Assembly: GCF_021290385.1 (NCBI RefSeq)
Contig: NZ_CP089928.1
Coordinates: 3,180,001-3,244,000 of the forward strand
Length of the DNA stretch: 64,000 nucleotides
Reading direction: 5' to 3'
Source: Microbulbifer sp. YPW16
GTDB lineage: Bacteria; Pseudomonadota; Gammaproteobacteria; Pseudomonadales; Cellvibrionaceae
The translations under genes were made by a program, and so were the position numbers. The notes under the pieces were generated by a model. It did not search any database. It was not told the origin of the DNA and saw only the letters and a list, made by a program, of their open reading frames with translations. Below are positions 21,189 through 28,710 of the stretch, piece by piece (within the stretch, counting starts at the first letter, position 1; each line of letters begins with the position of its first letter).

Positions 21189-21285
21189 CAAAGCCGTTAA
21201 GAAAGGACGCAAAAAGCTTGGCTTGCACTCATTCTTCGCTAATTATAGCCAAGCATTTTCCGCCTCTTGCGGCGGCGTTATATAA
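21184..21285 (+). repeat. attC-like site 2
   Basis: It runs from CATAACAAAGCC to GGCGGCGTTATAT, about 100 bases. It has internal complementary arms GCTTGGCT / AGCCAAGC and a Gly-rich-looking CGCC-TCTTG-CGGCGG end. An IS3-family element begins three bases after it. Confidence 0.75.
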
Positions 21286-21350
21286 AAGACTTACCCACGA
21301 TTAGTAGACACCCTGTATAGTTAGGTTTCGGCCTAACACGGAGGTGTACC

Positions 21351-21659
21351 ATGGGTAAGAAGAGAGCTCAGGCGTATACGGAAGAGTTTCGCAGGGAGGC
21401 AGTAAAGCGGGCGGAGAGGCCCGGGGCGCCCACGGCTTCAGTGGCGAGGGAGCTCGGTGTCAGCGCGCAGCAGATTTATAACTGGCGAAGGCAGTTCAAT
21501 CGGCTGTCAGAGAAGCAATTCAATAGCCGGGATGGCGTAGATTATTCGAAGCAAGAGAGCGCCGAGGTGCGCCGCCTTGGGAAGGAGCTGCATGAAGCGC
21601 GCCAGGAGGTCGAGTTTCTAAAAAAGGCAGCTGCGTACTTTGCGAACCACCAAGAGTAA
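21351..21659 (+). CDS. IS3-family transposase OrfA
   Basis: This 102-residue helix-turn-helix protein contains YTEEFRREAVKRAERPG, VARELGVSAQQIYNWRRQF and a C-terminal leucine-zipper (ELHEARQEVEFLKKAAAYF), the standard OrfA architecture. An A6G heptamer at 21620-21626 near its end is the expected site for -1 frameshifting into orfB. OrfA itself looks intact. Confidence 0.93.
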   Translation: MGKKRAQAYTEEFRREAVKRAERPGAPTASVARELGVSAQQIYNWRRQFNRLSEKQFNSRDGVDYSKQESAEVRRLGKELHEARQEVEFLKKAAAYFANHQE

Positions 21660-21688
21660 AGTACGCACTGATACGCGAGCATGCAGGG

Positions 21689-22519
21689 TTGTACCCGATC
21701 CGCTTGATGTGTCGGTGCCTGGAAGTGTCGGCTTCGGGCTATTACCGTTGGATCGGCCGAGAGGAAAGCCCTCAGGCGATCCGCAGGAAGTGGATTACCG
21801 AGCGAGTGAAGGGCACGTTTGAGACCTTAAAGGCTCGTTATGGTGCTCCCAGAATCGCCCGTGAGCTTCTCGAGGCAGGGATCGCTTGCTCTACCAACTA
21901 TATCGCTGGAATCATGCATAAAGAGCATATCCGGGCGAGGAACGGGAAAGGATTTCCCTGCAGCAGGCCCGTCGAAGGTAGAGTCAACGTTGCTGCCAAC
22001 TTGCTGAAGCGATGCTTCCAGGTGGATAGCCCTAATTGTCGCTGGACTAGCGACATCACCTACATCTGGGTGAAGGACCGATGGCTGTATCTCGCTGTGG
22101 TGATGGACCTGTATTCGCGTCGCATCGTCGGATGGGCACTGGATACCCAGATGACCGAAGAGCTTACGCAGCGAGCATTGAAGATGGCCCTGCAGCAAAG
22201 GAATTCAAAGCCGGGCTTGATCGTGCATTCAGACCGGGGCATTCAGTATCGAGCGCAGGGGTAGCAGGACCTGCTGATGAAGAATGGCTGCCGATCCAGC
22301 ATGAGCCGCCAGGGAAACTGCTGGGACAATGCAGCGATGGAGTCATTCTTCAGTCGCCTAAAAGTGGAGCTGGTTTACGCAGCGAACTTTGGAAGTATCA
22401 ATGATGCGAAATCTGGGGGGTTTGAATACATCGAGATTTTCTACAACAGGGTACGTAGACACTTTACACTAGGTTAAATAAGTCCAGCTAAGTATGAGCG
22501 CAAATTCGCGGAGTTATAG
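21689..22519 (+). pseudogene. IS3-family transposase OrfB, broken by two stop codons
   Basis: The rve integrase domain is clear: DITYIWVKDRWLYLAVVMDLYSR carries the first catalytic Asp, LIVHSDRGIQY the second, and GNCWDNAAMESFFSRLKVEL the Glu. An in-frame TAG at 22262-22264 falls between the second Asp and the Glu. A TAA at 22475-22477 replaces the Tyr of the usual HSTLGY-SPAKYE ending. The frame otherwise reads to the natural TAG at 22517. orfB is in the -1 frame relative to orfA. Confidence 0.9.
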
Positions 22520-22571
22520 TGTCTACTTTTTGTGGGTAAGACCAGTTTCTAAACTAGAATGGTGCAATTAA

Positions 22572-23015
22572 ATGTTTCATAAAGTTTTTCCAGTATTCTT
22601 TACTGTAATTTTTATTTCTTTTGGGGCTAGCGCATCAACTGATGGCAATAAAGAGCTTGTGACGAATTTTTACAACGAAGTTATTCTCCGTGCTGGGCAT
22701 GAGGCAATTGACAAATATATTGGGGATCAATATATCCAGCATAACCCTAATCTTTCTGATGGCAAGGAAGCGTTAAGAAGCTTCATAAAGAGTGTCAACC
22801 CGGGTTCAACTCAAACAGAACCATCTGGTGAAATTGTACGAGCCATAGCAGAAGGCGACTTGGTCGTACTTCATGTTAAACACTATCGCTGGCCAGGAAA
22901 AAACGGTGGCGCAATAGTAGATATTTTTAGAGTGGCCGATGGTAAGATTGTTGAGCACTGGGATGTAATTCAAGCTGTTCCAGAAAAATCAGCCAATGAA
23001 AATACAATGTTCTGA
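22572..23015 (+). CDS. Cassette gene 3: exported SnoaL-like (NTF2-fold) protein
   Basis: This 147-residue protein has a signal peptide (VFPVFFTVIFISFGASA). The remainder has the SnoaL pattern: NKELVTNFYNEVI, DKYIGDQYIQHNP, VRAIAEGDLVVLHVKHY, IVDIFRVADGKIVEHWDVIQ. Members of this fold act as cyclases, isomerases or binding proteins; activity is not known. Its cassette is separated from the preceding attC by the IS. Confidence 0.85.
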   Translation: MFHKVFPVFFTVIFISFGASASTDGNKELVTNFYNEVILRAGHEAIDKYIGDQYIQHNPNLSDGKEALRSFIKSVNPGSTQTEPSGEIVRAIAEGDLVVLHVKHYRWPGKNGGAIVDIFRVADGKIVEHWDVIQAVPEKSANENTMF

Positions 23016-23036
23016 TGTTTATTGCTTATCACTAAA

Positions 23037-23104
23037 AACATAACAATCCACTGTATCCGACATCTCACACTCTGATCTGTAACCACTTTTGTGGACGTTA
23101 TGTG
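23037..23104 (+). repeat. attC-like site 3
   Basis: The site opens CATAACAATCCAC and closes GTGGACGTTATG. The outer arms are complementary with one unpaired base, the typical extra-helical arrangement of attC. Confidence 0.75.
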
Positions 23105-23127
23105 TGAAAAGTAGAACGGAGAAACAG

Positions 23128-23535
23128 ATGAAATCCATTAAGACCTCACTCATGTTTGTAGGGGAGCAGGCTGGAAAAGCCGAGGAGGCGATCAAGTTTT
23201 ATACCTCTCTATTTCCTGGTTCAGAGATCATTGATCTTCAGCGCTACGAAGCTGGCGAGAATGAACCAGAAGGTTCTACCAAGATGGCTAGGTTTACGAT
23301 AAACGGCACTGAGTTTATGGCGTTGGACAGCCATCTTGACCACCAATTTACCTTTACACCCTCGATGTCATTGTACGTTGAGTGTGAATCAATGAGCGAA
23401 ATAAAGAAGGTATTTCGGGCCCTCGCCGAAGGTGGCTCAGAGCTAATGCCTTTGGATGACTACGGTTTTAGCCAAATGTTTGGATGGTTGAATGATAGGT
23501 TTGGCGTTTCCTGGCAGCTCAATCTGTCGAGCTAG
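23128..23535 (+). CDS. Cassette gene 4: PhnB-like VOC-superfamily protein
   Basis: This 135-residue protein starts at the ATG with CGGAGAAAC ahead. KTSLMFVGEQAGKAEEAIKFYTSLFPGSEI and the closing QMFGWLNDRFGVSWQL are characteristic of the PhnB/YjdN branch of the VOC fold (also called 3-demethylubiquinone methyltransferase-like). Catalytic activity in this branch is generally unproven. It is a frequent type of integron cassette product. Confidence 0.87.
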   Translation: MKSIKTSLMFVGEQAGKAEEAIKFYTSLFPGSEIIDLQRYEAGENEPEGSTKMARFTINGTEFMALDSHLDHQFTFTPSMSLYVECESMSEIKKVFRALAEGGSELMPLDDYGFSQMFGWLNDRFGVSWQLNLSS

Positions 23536-23554
23536 GTTGATGACAGCATCAACA

Positions 23555-23620
23555 CATAACCATGCGCAGCCTCCGGTTGCCGGACGCTCGCAAGTTCGCG
23601 CCAGTGTGCGCGGCGTTATG
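23555..23620 (+). repeat. attC-like site 4
   Basis: It opens CATAACCATGCGC and closes GTGCGCGGCGTTATG. An internal CCTCCGG-TTG-CCGGACG hairpin lies near the left. The outer arms pair (CATAAC..GCGC with GCGC..GTTATG). Confidence 0.75.
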
Positions 23621-23640
23621 AGCAGCAATCGGTACAAGAA

Positions 23641-24042
23641 ATGAGAAAAGCAATATCATTTGTGACGATCCTATCGCTAAGCTTCGTAAGTCATGCAAAT
23701 AGCGGAATAGAAGGAAGTTGGGAGTTGGAAGGGAACAGTGATAGATATTTTTTTGGAATAAATATTGCAAAAAGTGGCGATCACTTTACAGGCACTTATT
23801 GTGCAGTAGCACAGGGAGGCCTAAAAATGGATTGTGGAATTGATGAAGAAAAGGAATTTCTGATAAAGGAAGTATCATGCGCTAAGTATGAGCTTGAGTT
23901 TGAATCTCATTTCTCCGAAAGTAAAGGGAGAGCTTCCCTATCATTGCAAGAAGGAATTCTAACCTGGAGCTTGCTATCCGCACCTAAAGGCGAGCATTAC
24001 GTCCCTACGGAGGCAAGGCTACATGCCAGTAGCGGCACATAA
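23641..24042 (+). CDS. Cassette gene 5: exported protein of unknown function
   Basis: This 133-residue protein has a signal peptide (AISFVTILSLSFVSHANS). The mature part begins GIEGSWELEGNSDRYFFGINI and has alternating beta-like segments with three Cys, like a small lipocalin-type or beta-barrel domain. That resemblance is only structural impression. Its stop lies at the opening of attC 5. Confidence 0.7.
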   Translation: MRKAISFVTILSLSFVSHANSGIEGSWELEGNSDRYFFGINIAKSGDHFTGTYCAVAQGGLKMDCGIDEEKEFLIKEVSCAKYELEFESHFSESKGRASLSLQEGILTWSLLSAPKGEHYVPTEARLHASSGT

Positions 24043-24129
24043 CAAGCGCCTGTTGCCGTCCCTGCGGGGCTGGGACGTCCTATCCAATACTTCTCAGCTC
24101 CAAGTCCGCCCCAAAGCCGGGCGTTAACT
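24036..24129 (+). repeat. attC-like site 5
   Basis: It opens ACATAACAAGCGCC and closes GCCGGGCGTTAAC. An internal CCCTGC-GGGG / GGACG element and a central A+T segment are present. R'' (TAACAAGCGCC) and R' (GGGCGTTA) are complementary. Confidence 0.78.
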
Positions 24130-24135
24130 GTAAGT

Positions 24136-24471
24136 ATGAGAAAAGTACTTCTATTTATTTTGGTTCCTTTGACATTTTTGGCCTACCTTACAGCTTTTGG
24201 AGTGTTCGAAAGCTATGGTGGAATAGAGAAATTAAGCAAGAAAACTGGGTGGTTGTCACGAATAGTATTTTATCCACTGACATATGATGTTCCTGAAGGC
24301 TGGACACAAGATATTTCACGAGTTCTCGTCATCCCCGCAGCTATTCTATTCTTTGCAATGTCTATTGTTAGATACGCTCAAATGCTTTGTTCTAATACAG
24401 TATCAAAGGCTGTATCAACATTATTTGCCATGATGTGTAGCGGATGCATTTATTTGGCATTAGCTCAGTGA
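24136..24471 (+). CDS. Cassette gene 6: small membrane protein
   Basis: This is a 111-residue protein with three hydrophobic segments (LLFILVPLTFLAYLTAFGVF, VLVIPAAILFFAMSIV, LFAMMCSGCIYLALA). It starts seven bases after attC 5. The family is not recognised. Codon use is A+T-rich. The site expected behind it is only half present (see 24482-24514). Confidence 0.65.
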   Translation: MRKVLLFILVPLTFLAYLTAFGVFESYGGIEKLSKKTGWLSRIVFYPLTYDVPEGWTQDISRVLVIPAAILFFAMSIVRYAQMLCSNTVSKAVSTLFAMMCSGCIYLALAQ

Positions 24472-24481
24472 ATTTATTGCA

Positions 24482-24514
24482 GTTAACAAGGCTGGCAAGG
24501 AGACATACGCTCCG
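24482..24514 (+). repeat. Possible left half of an interrupted attC
   Basis: GTTAACAAGGCTGGCAAGG looks like an R''-L'' half-site, but no matching R' follows. Instead the sequence passes straight into a 17-base inverted repeat and the broken HEAT-like gene. This suggests insertion of a foreign segment into the site or partial loss of it. Confidence 0.35.
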
Positions 24515-24598
24515 GTGTTTAAATTTATGCCGATTGCCACGCTGGCATAAATTTAAATACCTACCCTGCGAACACTTCTAATGGAGTAGCAGGTAGGT
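24515..24598 (+). promoter_or_regulatory. Two adjacent hairpins covering the ribosome-binding site of the next gene
   Basis: Arms 24515-24531 and 24544-24560 (GTNTTTAAATTTATGCC and complement) form a 17-bp stem with a twelve-base loop. Next, ACCTACCCTGC (24559-24569) pairs with GCAGGTAGGT (24589-24598). The right arm of the second hairpin is the apparent Shine-Dalgarno sequence of the gene starting at 24600, so translation would be masked unless the structure opens. Confidence 0.5.
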
Positions 24599-24599
24599 C

Positions 24600-25094
24600 A
24601 TGGCAAGGAAAGGTGTTACTGCAGCTGATTTTATGAAGCAGCTGGAGGCGGACACTCAATGTACCGCGCGCCGCCAAGAAAAAGAGGCATAAATTGAAAA
24701 GCTGGCGGCGGAATGCAAAGCTGATGAAAAAGGGATCTTGGCTGAATTAGACGAAATTGGTACAAACGTCAATTATGTTTGGGATCTGGTGAACAATGGG
24801 CCTAATCCGCCGTTGAAAACCAGTTTCATAGGGAGTTACGAAATCGCGTATCCGATTCTGGCTCGGCACCAGGGTATCTCGCACCACAAGCGCATTCGTG
24901 AGGGCCTCATAAGAGCCCTATCTGAACCTGATGCTTGTGAAGTGGCTGCACAACCGCTCATTGAGCAGCGTTGGGTTGAATCAAAGAAATCACTCCGTTG
25001 GGTCATAGTGAAAGGGCTTGAGGTGATGCTACCCCGAGTGGAGTTGCAGCGTTGCCCTGAAATTCAAGAGGCGTTTGATGTTGGGTATCTTTAA
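24600..25094 (+). pseudogene. HEAT-like helical protein gene with an in-frame stop
   Basis: From the ATG at 24600 the frame reads 30 codons (MARKGVTAADFMKQLEAD..), meets TAA at 24690-24692, and continues in the same frame to the stop at 25092. The downstream part (from EKLAAECKADEKGILAELDEIG) contains YPILARHQGISHHKRIREGLIRALSEP, a HEAT-type helical repeat. The pieces clearly belong to one protein of about 164 residues. Restart at the TTG of 24738 is possible, giving a 118-residue fragment. Confidence 0.7.
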
Positions 25095-25177
25095 CCAGTT
25101 GGTGAAGCCTACCGGTAATTCGCTGCGTCCCGACGGCTTAACCAAGGCATTATTTGCAGCATGAAAAGGAAGATAAG

Positions 25178-25648
25178 ATGAATAAAGTATTTTTGTTTAT
25201 AGTTGCGGTACTGTTGTCAGCTGTGTCTTCGGCAAAAGAGCCAGAATTTGACGCTGAAAAATTTGCAAATGAATACTTTCAGGCTTTTGTAGCCACTCAA
25301 GCGCCAGATGCTAAACCAGAAGATATTGAAAACTATCTATCTTTGCTAAAGGATGATGTAGGGAGCCAACATATACCTTTTGATACTGATGACTCTCGAA
25401 AGCCAGATGGAAAAGTTAGGATGCGCAAAGGCATGACGTACTATTTAGGCTCCCATGACAAGTATAAAGCTGAGCTTCTTGATGTAGTCACATTTGGCAA
25501 GAATGGTATGGCAATCCGCTACACGCAGGAGGCCAGCGGTGTGCATCCCGATAACGGTAAATACAACAGTTACAGCAATCAGTTGTTAGTCGTCCTGGAG
25601 GTAGAGGAGGGCAAAGTTGGTGTCATACGTATTTACAATGTCCAGTAG
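25178..25648 (+). CDS. Cassette gene 7: exported protein, possibly NTF2-like
   Basis: This 156-residue protein has a signal peptide (KVFLFIVAVLLSAVSSAKE). FDAEKFANEYFQAFVATQAPDA and the later YKAELLDVVTFGKNGMAIRY and LLVVLEVEEGKVGVIRIYNV follow the SnoaL/NTF2 pattern loosely. The ribosome-binding site GGAAGATAAG precedes the ATG. It ends just before attC 6. Confidence 0.75.
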   Translation: MNKVFLFIVAVLLSAVSSAKEPEFDAEKFANEYFQAFVATQAPDAKPEDIENYLSLLKDDVGSQHIPFDTDDSRKPDGKVRMRKGMTYYLGSHDKYKAELLDVVTFGKNGMAIRYTQEASGVHPDNGKYNSYSNQLLVVLEVEEGKVGVIRIYNVQ

Positions 25649-25653
25649 ACCGC

Positions 25654-25746
25654 ACATAACAGGTGCAGGCAGTCTGCTTCGGCCCTTCAGCCCTCCGTGG
25701 GGTGGCCTACGCTACGCTTCGGCCGCCTCTTTTGCGAACGTTAGGT
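25654..25746 (+). repeat. attC-like site 6
   Basis: It opens ACATAACAGGTGC and closes GCGAACGTTAGGT, whose core GTTAGGT fits the strict GTTRRRY consensus. The internal part is rich in paired GGCC / TTCGGCC elements. Confidence 0.75.
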
Positions 25747-25759
25747 GTAAGGAGCAAGA

Positions 25760-26095
25760 ATGAACGCTGATGAAATGTTCCCTGTCTTCTTTGGTATATG
25801 GGGTGTCTTGGGTCTTATTGGCTTCGTCATATTCTTTTTGGGAAAGGATGCTCAGCTCAAGCGTAAGTTGTGGAAGCCCTTTGTAATAGCTACTGGTGCT
25901 CTGTTTATCGGTTTTGTTTGCTTTATGGGCTTCGGAGGTGAAACTCTATATATAATGGTGCCAGCCACGGTATTGATTACCTTCCTTAATATTAGGTCAA
26001 CAAAGTTCTGTGATGCATGCGGCAAAACTATTATCAACCAAAATTTTTTAGTCGAACCGGAGTTTTGCTCAAAGTGTGGAGAAAAATTGCAGTGA
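25760..26095 (+). CDS. Cassette gene 8: membrane protein with C-terminal zinc ribbon
   Basis: This 111-residue protein has three hydrophobic segments, followed by CDACGKTII and CSKCGEKLQ, a C-x2-C ... C-x2-C zinc-ribbon pair on a short cytoplasmic tail. It starts 13 bases behind attC 6 with AAGGAGC ahead of the ATG. No clear attC follows, so it may be the last recognisable cassette. Confidence 0.75.
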   Translation: MNADEMFPVFFGIWGVLGLIGFVIFFLGKDAQLKRKLWKPFVIATGALFIGFVCFMGFGGETLYIMVPATVLITFLNIRSTKFCDACGKTIINQNFLVEPEFCSKCGEKLQ

Positions 26096-26192
26096 GACAT
26101 TGGGAAAGCGCCAGTACGGTTGCGTACTGGTCTCGTTGCGCACGCAACAATTTTCCCGCCTAGGCTGGTTCTCAAGTGATGGAGAGTCGGAG

Positions 26193-26525
26193 ATGGGTAT
26201 TGCTATTTTGGGGTGCCTGGTTTTGGTTGTTAGCGTTCTACAGATACGATTTCCGGGGTTGGCCAGGACATTGAAAAATTCGGAGCCTGAAATATGGGAG
26301 AAATTGGGTTCACCTTCTGGCTATTCCTTCTCGGACCTGGGAAATACTTTTTCTCTATATGCCTGGGTCCTTTCAAAAAAATTCCTGGATTCCGAAAAGT
26401 CAATAATTATTGAGGAAGGCGAGAGGGCTCTTAAAAAGGCGCGTCTAGTAAGATGTGGAATTATTGTCGGCGTTGCACTAATTGTTTCAGGTTTCGCTCT
26501 AGTCCTGGTGCAGTCTATTGCTTAG
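26193..26525 (+). CDS. UspB-like two-helix membrane protein
   Basis: This 110-residue protein starts at the ATG with GGAGAGTCGGAG ahead. An N-terminal helix (AILGCLVLVVSVLQI) and a C-terminal helix (GIIVGVALIVSGFALVLV) flank a soluble part containing LKNSEPEIWEKLGSP and YAWVLSKKFLDSEK. That layout and the LRNxxPxxW-like segment resemble universal stress protein B of enterics. The likeness is modest. Confidence 0.5.
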   Translation: MGIAILGCLVLVVSVLQIRFPGLARTLKNSEPEIWEKLGSPSGYSFSDLGNTFSLYAWVLSKKFLDSEKSIIIEEGERALKKARLVRCGIIVGVALIVSGFALVLVQSIA

Positions 26526-26674
26526 CAAAGGCTGGTGGTTAGGCTTGAAGTCTTAGGTCCTCTGCGGGATAGTTTGCATTGCGCAGCTTTTTGCGCTACC
26601 CATGCGCTTCCAGCATCACGTATAAAGTGCACAAAATAAGCTGCCCCTGCAGGTGGCGTAATGCGAGAATCAAT

Positions 26675-27103
26675 TTGAGAAAATTAACAGTTTTCCTGGT
26701 TTTCAACTTCCCGCTTTCTGGATTGGCGGTTGATGTGACTTCAGTCGAGGTTAATCTTTTCTATAACGAAAGTGGTTCTTTCCCGGAGAATATACTGGAG
26801 GCTGAGAACTTCTTCCTGTGGAATACTGTTATCGGGGAGGGGAGTGCTTCGGAGCCAGTGACCGGTTCTTGGTTAAAGTGCAATTCGAAGCCCGAGTGAA
26901 AAGTATGTAACAGATAGTGTTGATCTGAAAGTGCTGGCAAAGGATTCTGTGAAATCCTGTACCCTGAAGTTTACTCTGGAGTTCTATTCAATGAGGCCGG
27001 CTCAGCTTATCGAGCTTCAATCGTCGCTGGCCATAATTGCCAGCCGCTTGTAATTGAGGTTGGCAGTGTTGAAAAGGTTGTTGAGTTCTCTTGTGGTGAG
27101 TAA
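26675..27103 (+). pseudogene. Decayed gene for a small exported protein
   Basis: From the TTG at 26675 the frame gives a signal peptide (LTVFLVFNFPLSGLAV) and a beta-rich stretch, then stops at 26897. Reading continues in other frames: VKVQFEARVKSM, then YVTDSVDLKVLAKDSVKSCTLKF, then VLFNEAGSAYRASIVAGHNCQPLVIE up to the TAA at 27101. At least three frame changes are needed, so this is a remnant of roughly 140 codons. The parent family is not recognised. Confidence 0.6.
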
Positions 27104-27272
27104 GCGCAGAATCAGGGAAAACAGACGAGGGCTAACTATGTACACATTACGCGCTATCCCTGTGCTCCATTATCGCGATCGCGGGTACCGTGCACATACC
27201 TGGTTGTAATTTAAGCATTGGTCACTTTAGTGATCTCAAAATGCATAACAAGGAAAGAAGGATTTTAACAGT

Positions 27273-28103
27273 ATGAAGGAATATCTTTTCATGGCCCTGC
27301 TGGCTATGTCATCCACGGCCAGCGCTATTATCATCAGAGACGACATTGACGATGAGAGGTATCAAATCCCTGCCTCTGCACTACCAGCATTGGCCGATTT
27401 CCCGGGTGAAGGGCATGGTGCCCTGATATCCCCTGAATGGGTTGTTACCGCCGCGCATGTGGTTTGCATGCAGGATATCGAAGAGATCACCATTAACGAC
27501 CTGCCGCGTAAAGTTGAATCCGTAGTCGTTCACTCTGGACACAAGATGCCACCTGACACACTGGTCAAAGAGGCGTTGGCCTCTGGTGACGGCACTGAGC
27601 TGCGGGCATTTCTCGCGTCATCCGACGACATTGCACTTGTTAAGTTGAGGGCAGCTGTGACCGATGTGAAGCCAATTTCTCTCTATCGTGGCAGCGAGGA
27701 AATGGGCAGGCGTGTCCAGCTAATCGGCAAGGGCGCCACGGGCAATGGCAAAGAAGGTTCGGAGCCCGACGCCGCACATCGCACCACTTTGCGCAGGGCC
27801 TTTAACGTGATCTCCAGTGTTGATACACGCTGGATTTCCTACACGTTTGATTCGCCAAATTCTGGCGTTCCACTCGAGGGGATGGCGGGTAATGGCGATA
27901 GCGGAGGGCCGGTCCTTGTCAAGGAAGGGGGCCAATGGCAACTTGCCGGGCTTGTCTCCTGGGACTCCAGTCAAAGGGACTTACGTACGTATCGTGGCGC
28001 GCGCTACGGTGATGGCGGAAACAATGTTCGCATCTCTCATTACATAGCTTGGATAGAAAGCAAAATATCTCCGGACAACCAAGTGCAGAGGCCGGATCGG
28101 TAA
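27273..28103 (+). CDS. Exported trypsin-like serine protease (S1 family)
   Basis: This 276-residue protein has a signal peptide (YLFMALLAMSSTASA). The catalytic triad is complete: His62 in VTAAHVV, Asp119 in SDDIALVKL, Ser210 in GNGDSGGPV. The N-terminal segment lacks a typical activation site such as R-IVGG; it reads ADFPGEGHGALISPEWV. Single-domain S1 proteases of this kind are secreted by many marine Gammaproteobacteria. It lies in the accessory region behind decayed cassettes. Confidence 0.92.
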   Translation: MKEYLFMALLAMSSTASAIIIRDDIDDERYQIPASALPALADFPGEGHGALISPEWVVTAAHVVCMQDIEEITINDLPRKVESVVVHSGHKMPPDTLVKEALASGDGTELRAFLASSDDIALVKLRAAVTDVKPISLYRGSEEMGRRVQLIGKGATGNGKEGSEPDAAHRTTLRRAFNVISSVDTRWISYTFDSPNSGVPLEGMAGNGDSGGPVLVKEGGQWQLAGLVSWDSSQRDLRTYRGARYGDGGNNVRISHYIAWIESKISPDNQVQRPDR

Positions 28104-28197
28104 GAGGCTAACTATTGGCTGCAGGCGGATAATCCAAGCCATGGTTGGGCGCGGCATAGATTGCAATCTTAATGTTCAGGGCGCTCAAGGAGGAGTT

Positions 28198-28515
28198 ATG
28201 AAAAAGGACCTGTTCATTGCGGATTCACTTGTCACTCTATTCTGCTTTTACCATCTGGCCAGAGTTTTTGGCGCAATTGTGGCTGGCGAGAATTTGAGCG
28301 TAAATTCCTACATTTATATGCTGCTCGGGTTGTTTAGCTTATCGGTTTTGAAGCTATATGCCGCATTCAAGGAAACCGGAGCGCTGGAGAACGGAAATCT
28401 CATCGCGCTTTATCTGCAGAGAAAGGCTTTAGAAGAGCAAAAGAAGATCGATGATCTCAGGCGTGGAAGCTCTTTAAGTTGGATAAACCATCCCGCCATA
28501 GGTAACCCGGTATGA
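28198..28515 (+). CDS. Small membrane protein of unknown function
   Basis: This 105-residue protein was started at the ATG with AAGGAGGAG directly ahead. Two hydrophobic segments (SLVTLFCFYHLARVFGAIVAG and YMLLGLFSLSVLKLYAAF) precede a charged helical tail (LQRKALEEQKKIDDLRRG). The family is not recognised. Confidence 0.65.
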   Translation: MKKDLFIADSLVTLFCFYHLARVFGAIVAGENLSVNSYIYMLLGLFSLSVLKLYAAFKETGALENGNLIALYLQRKALEEQKKIDDLRRGSSLSWINHPAIGNPV

Positions 28516-28710
28516 GAGCAATAGGCACGGGCCAAATAAACGCCGGCAGCAATGCTCACGGCCTTTGTGCCCCTGCGGCCCAGCTTAGCATTTGAGTGCT
28601 CTGCGGGGACTATTTACTGCTATTTTGCCTATCGAGGGGCCAAAGTGGGCCGTCACTGTTCATGCCTCTGAGCTCACACTCAAGTCAGTTGTGTTTGGGG
28701 AGGGGAAGAC

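Larger units (their letters stand above)
21288..22544 (+). mobile_element. IS3-family insertion sequence (inactive)
   Basis: Terminal inverted repeats read CTTACCCACGATTAGTAGACAC on the left and CTTACCCACAAAAAGTAGACAC (complement) on the right, very like the ends of IS3 itself. A GAC triplet flanks both sides and may be the 3-bp target duplication, which would place the ends 2-3 bases further in. Inside are orfA and orfB with a frameshift heptamer. orfB has two nonsense codons, so the copy cannot move unaided. It was inserted at the cassette junction after attC 2. Confidence 0.88.

Noticed and set aside
25083..25158. Further attC between the HEAT-like pseudogene and cassette gene 7
   Set aside because: TTTAACCAG and CGGCTTAACC look suggestive, but the ends are not complementary in the attC way and no GTT core is present.
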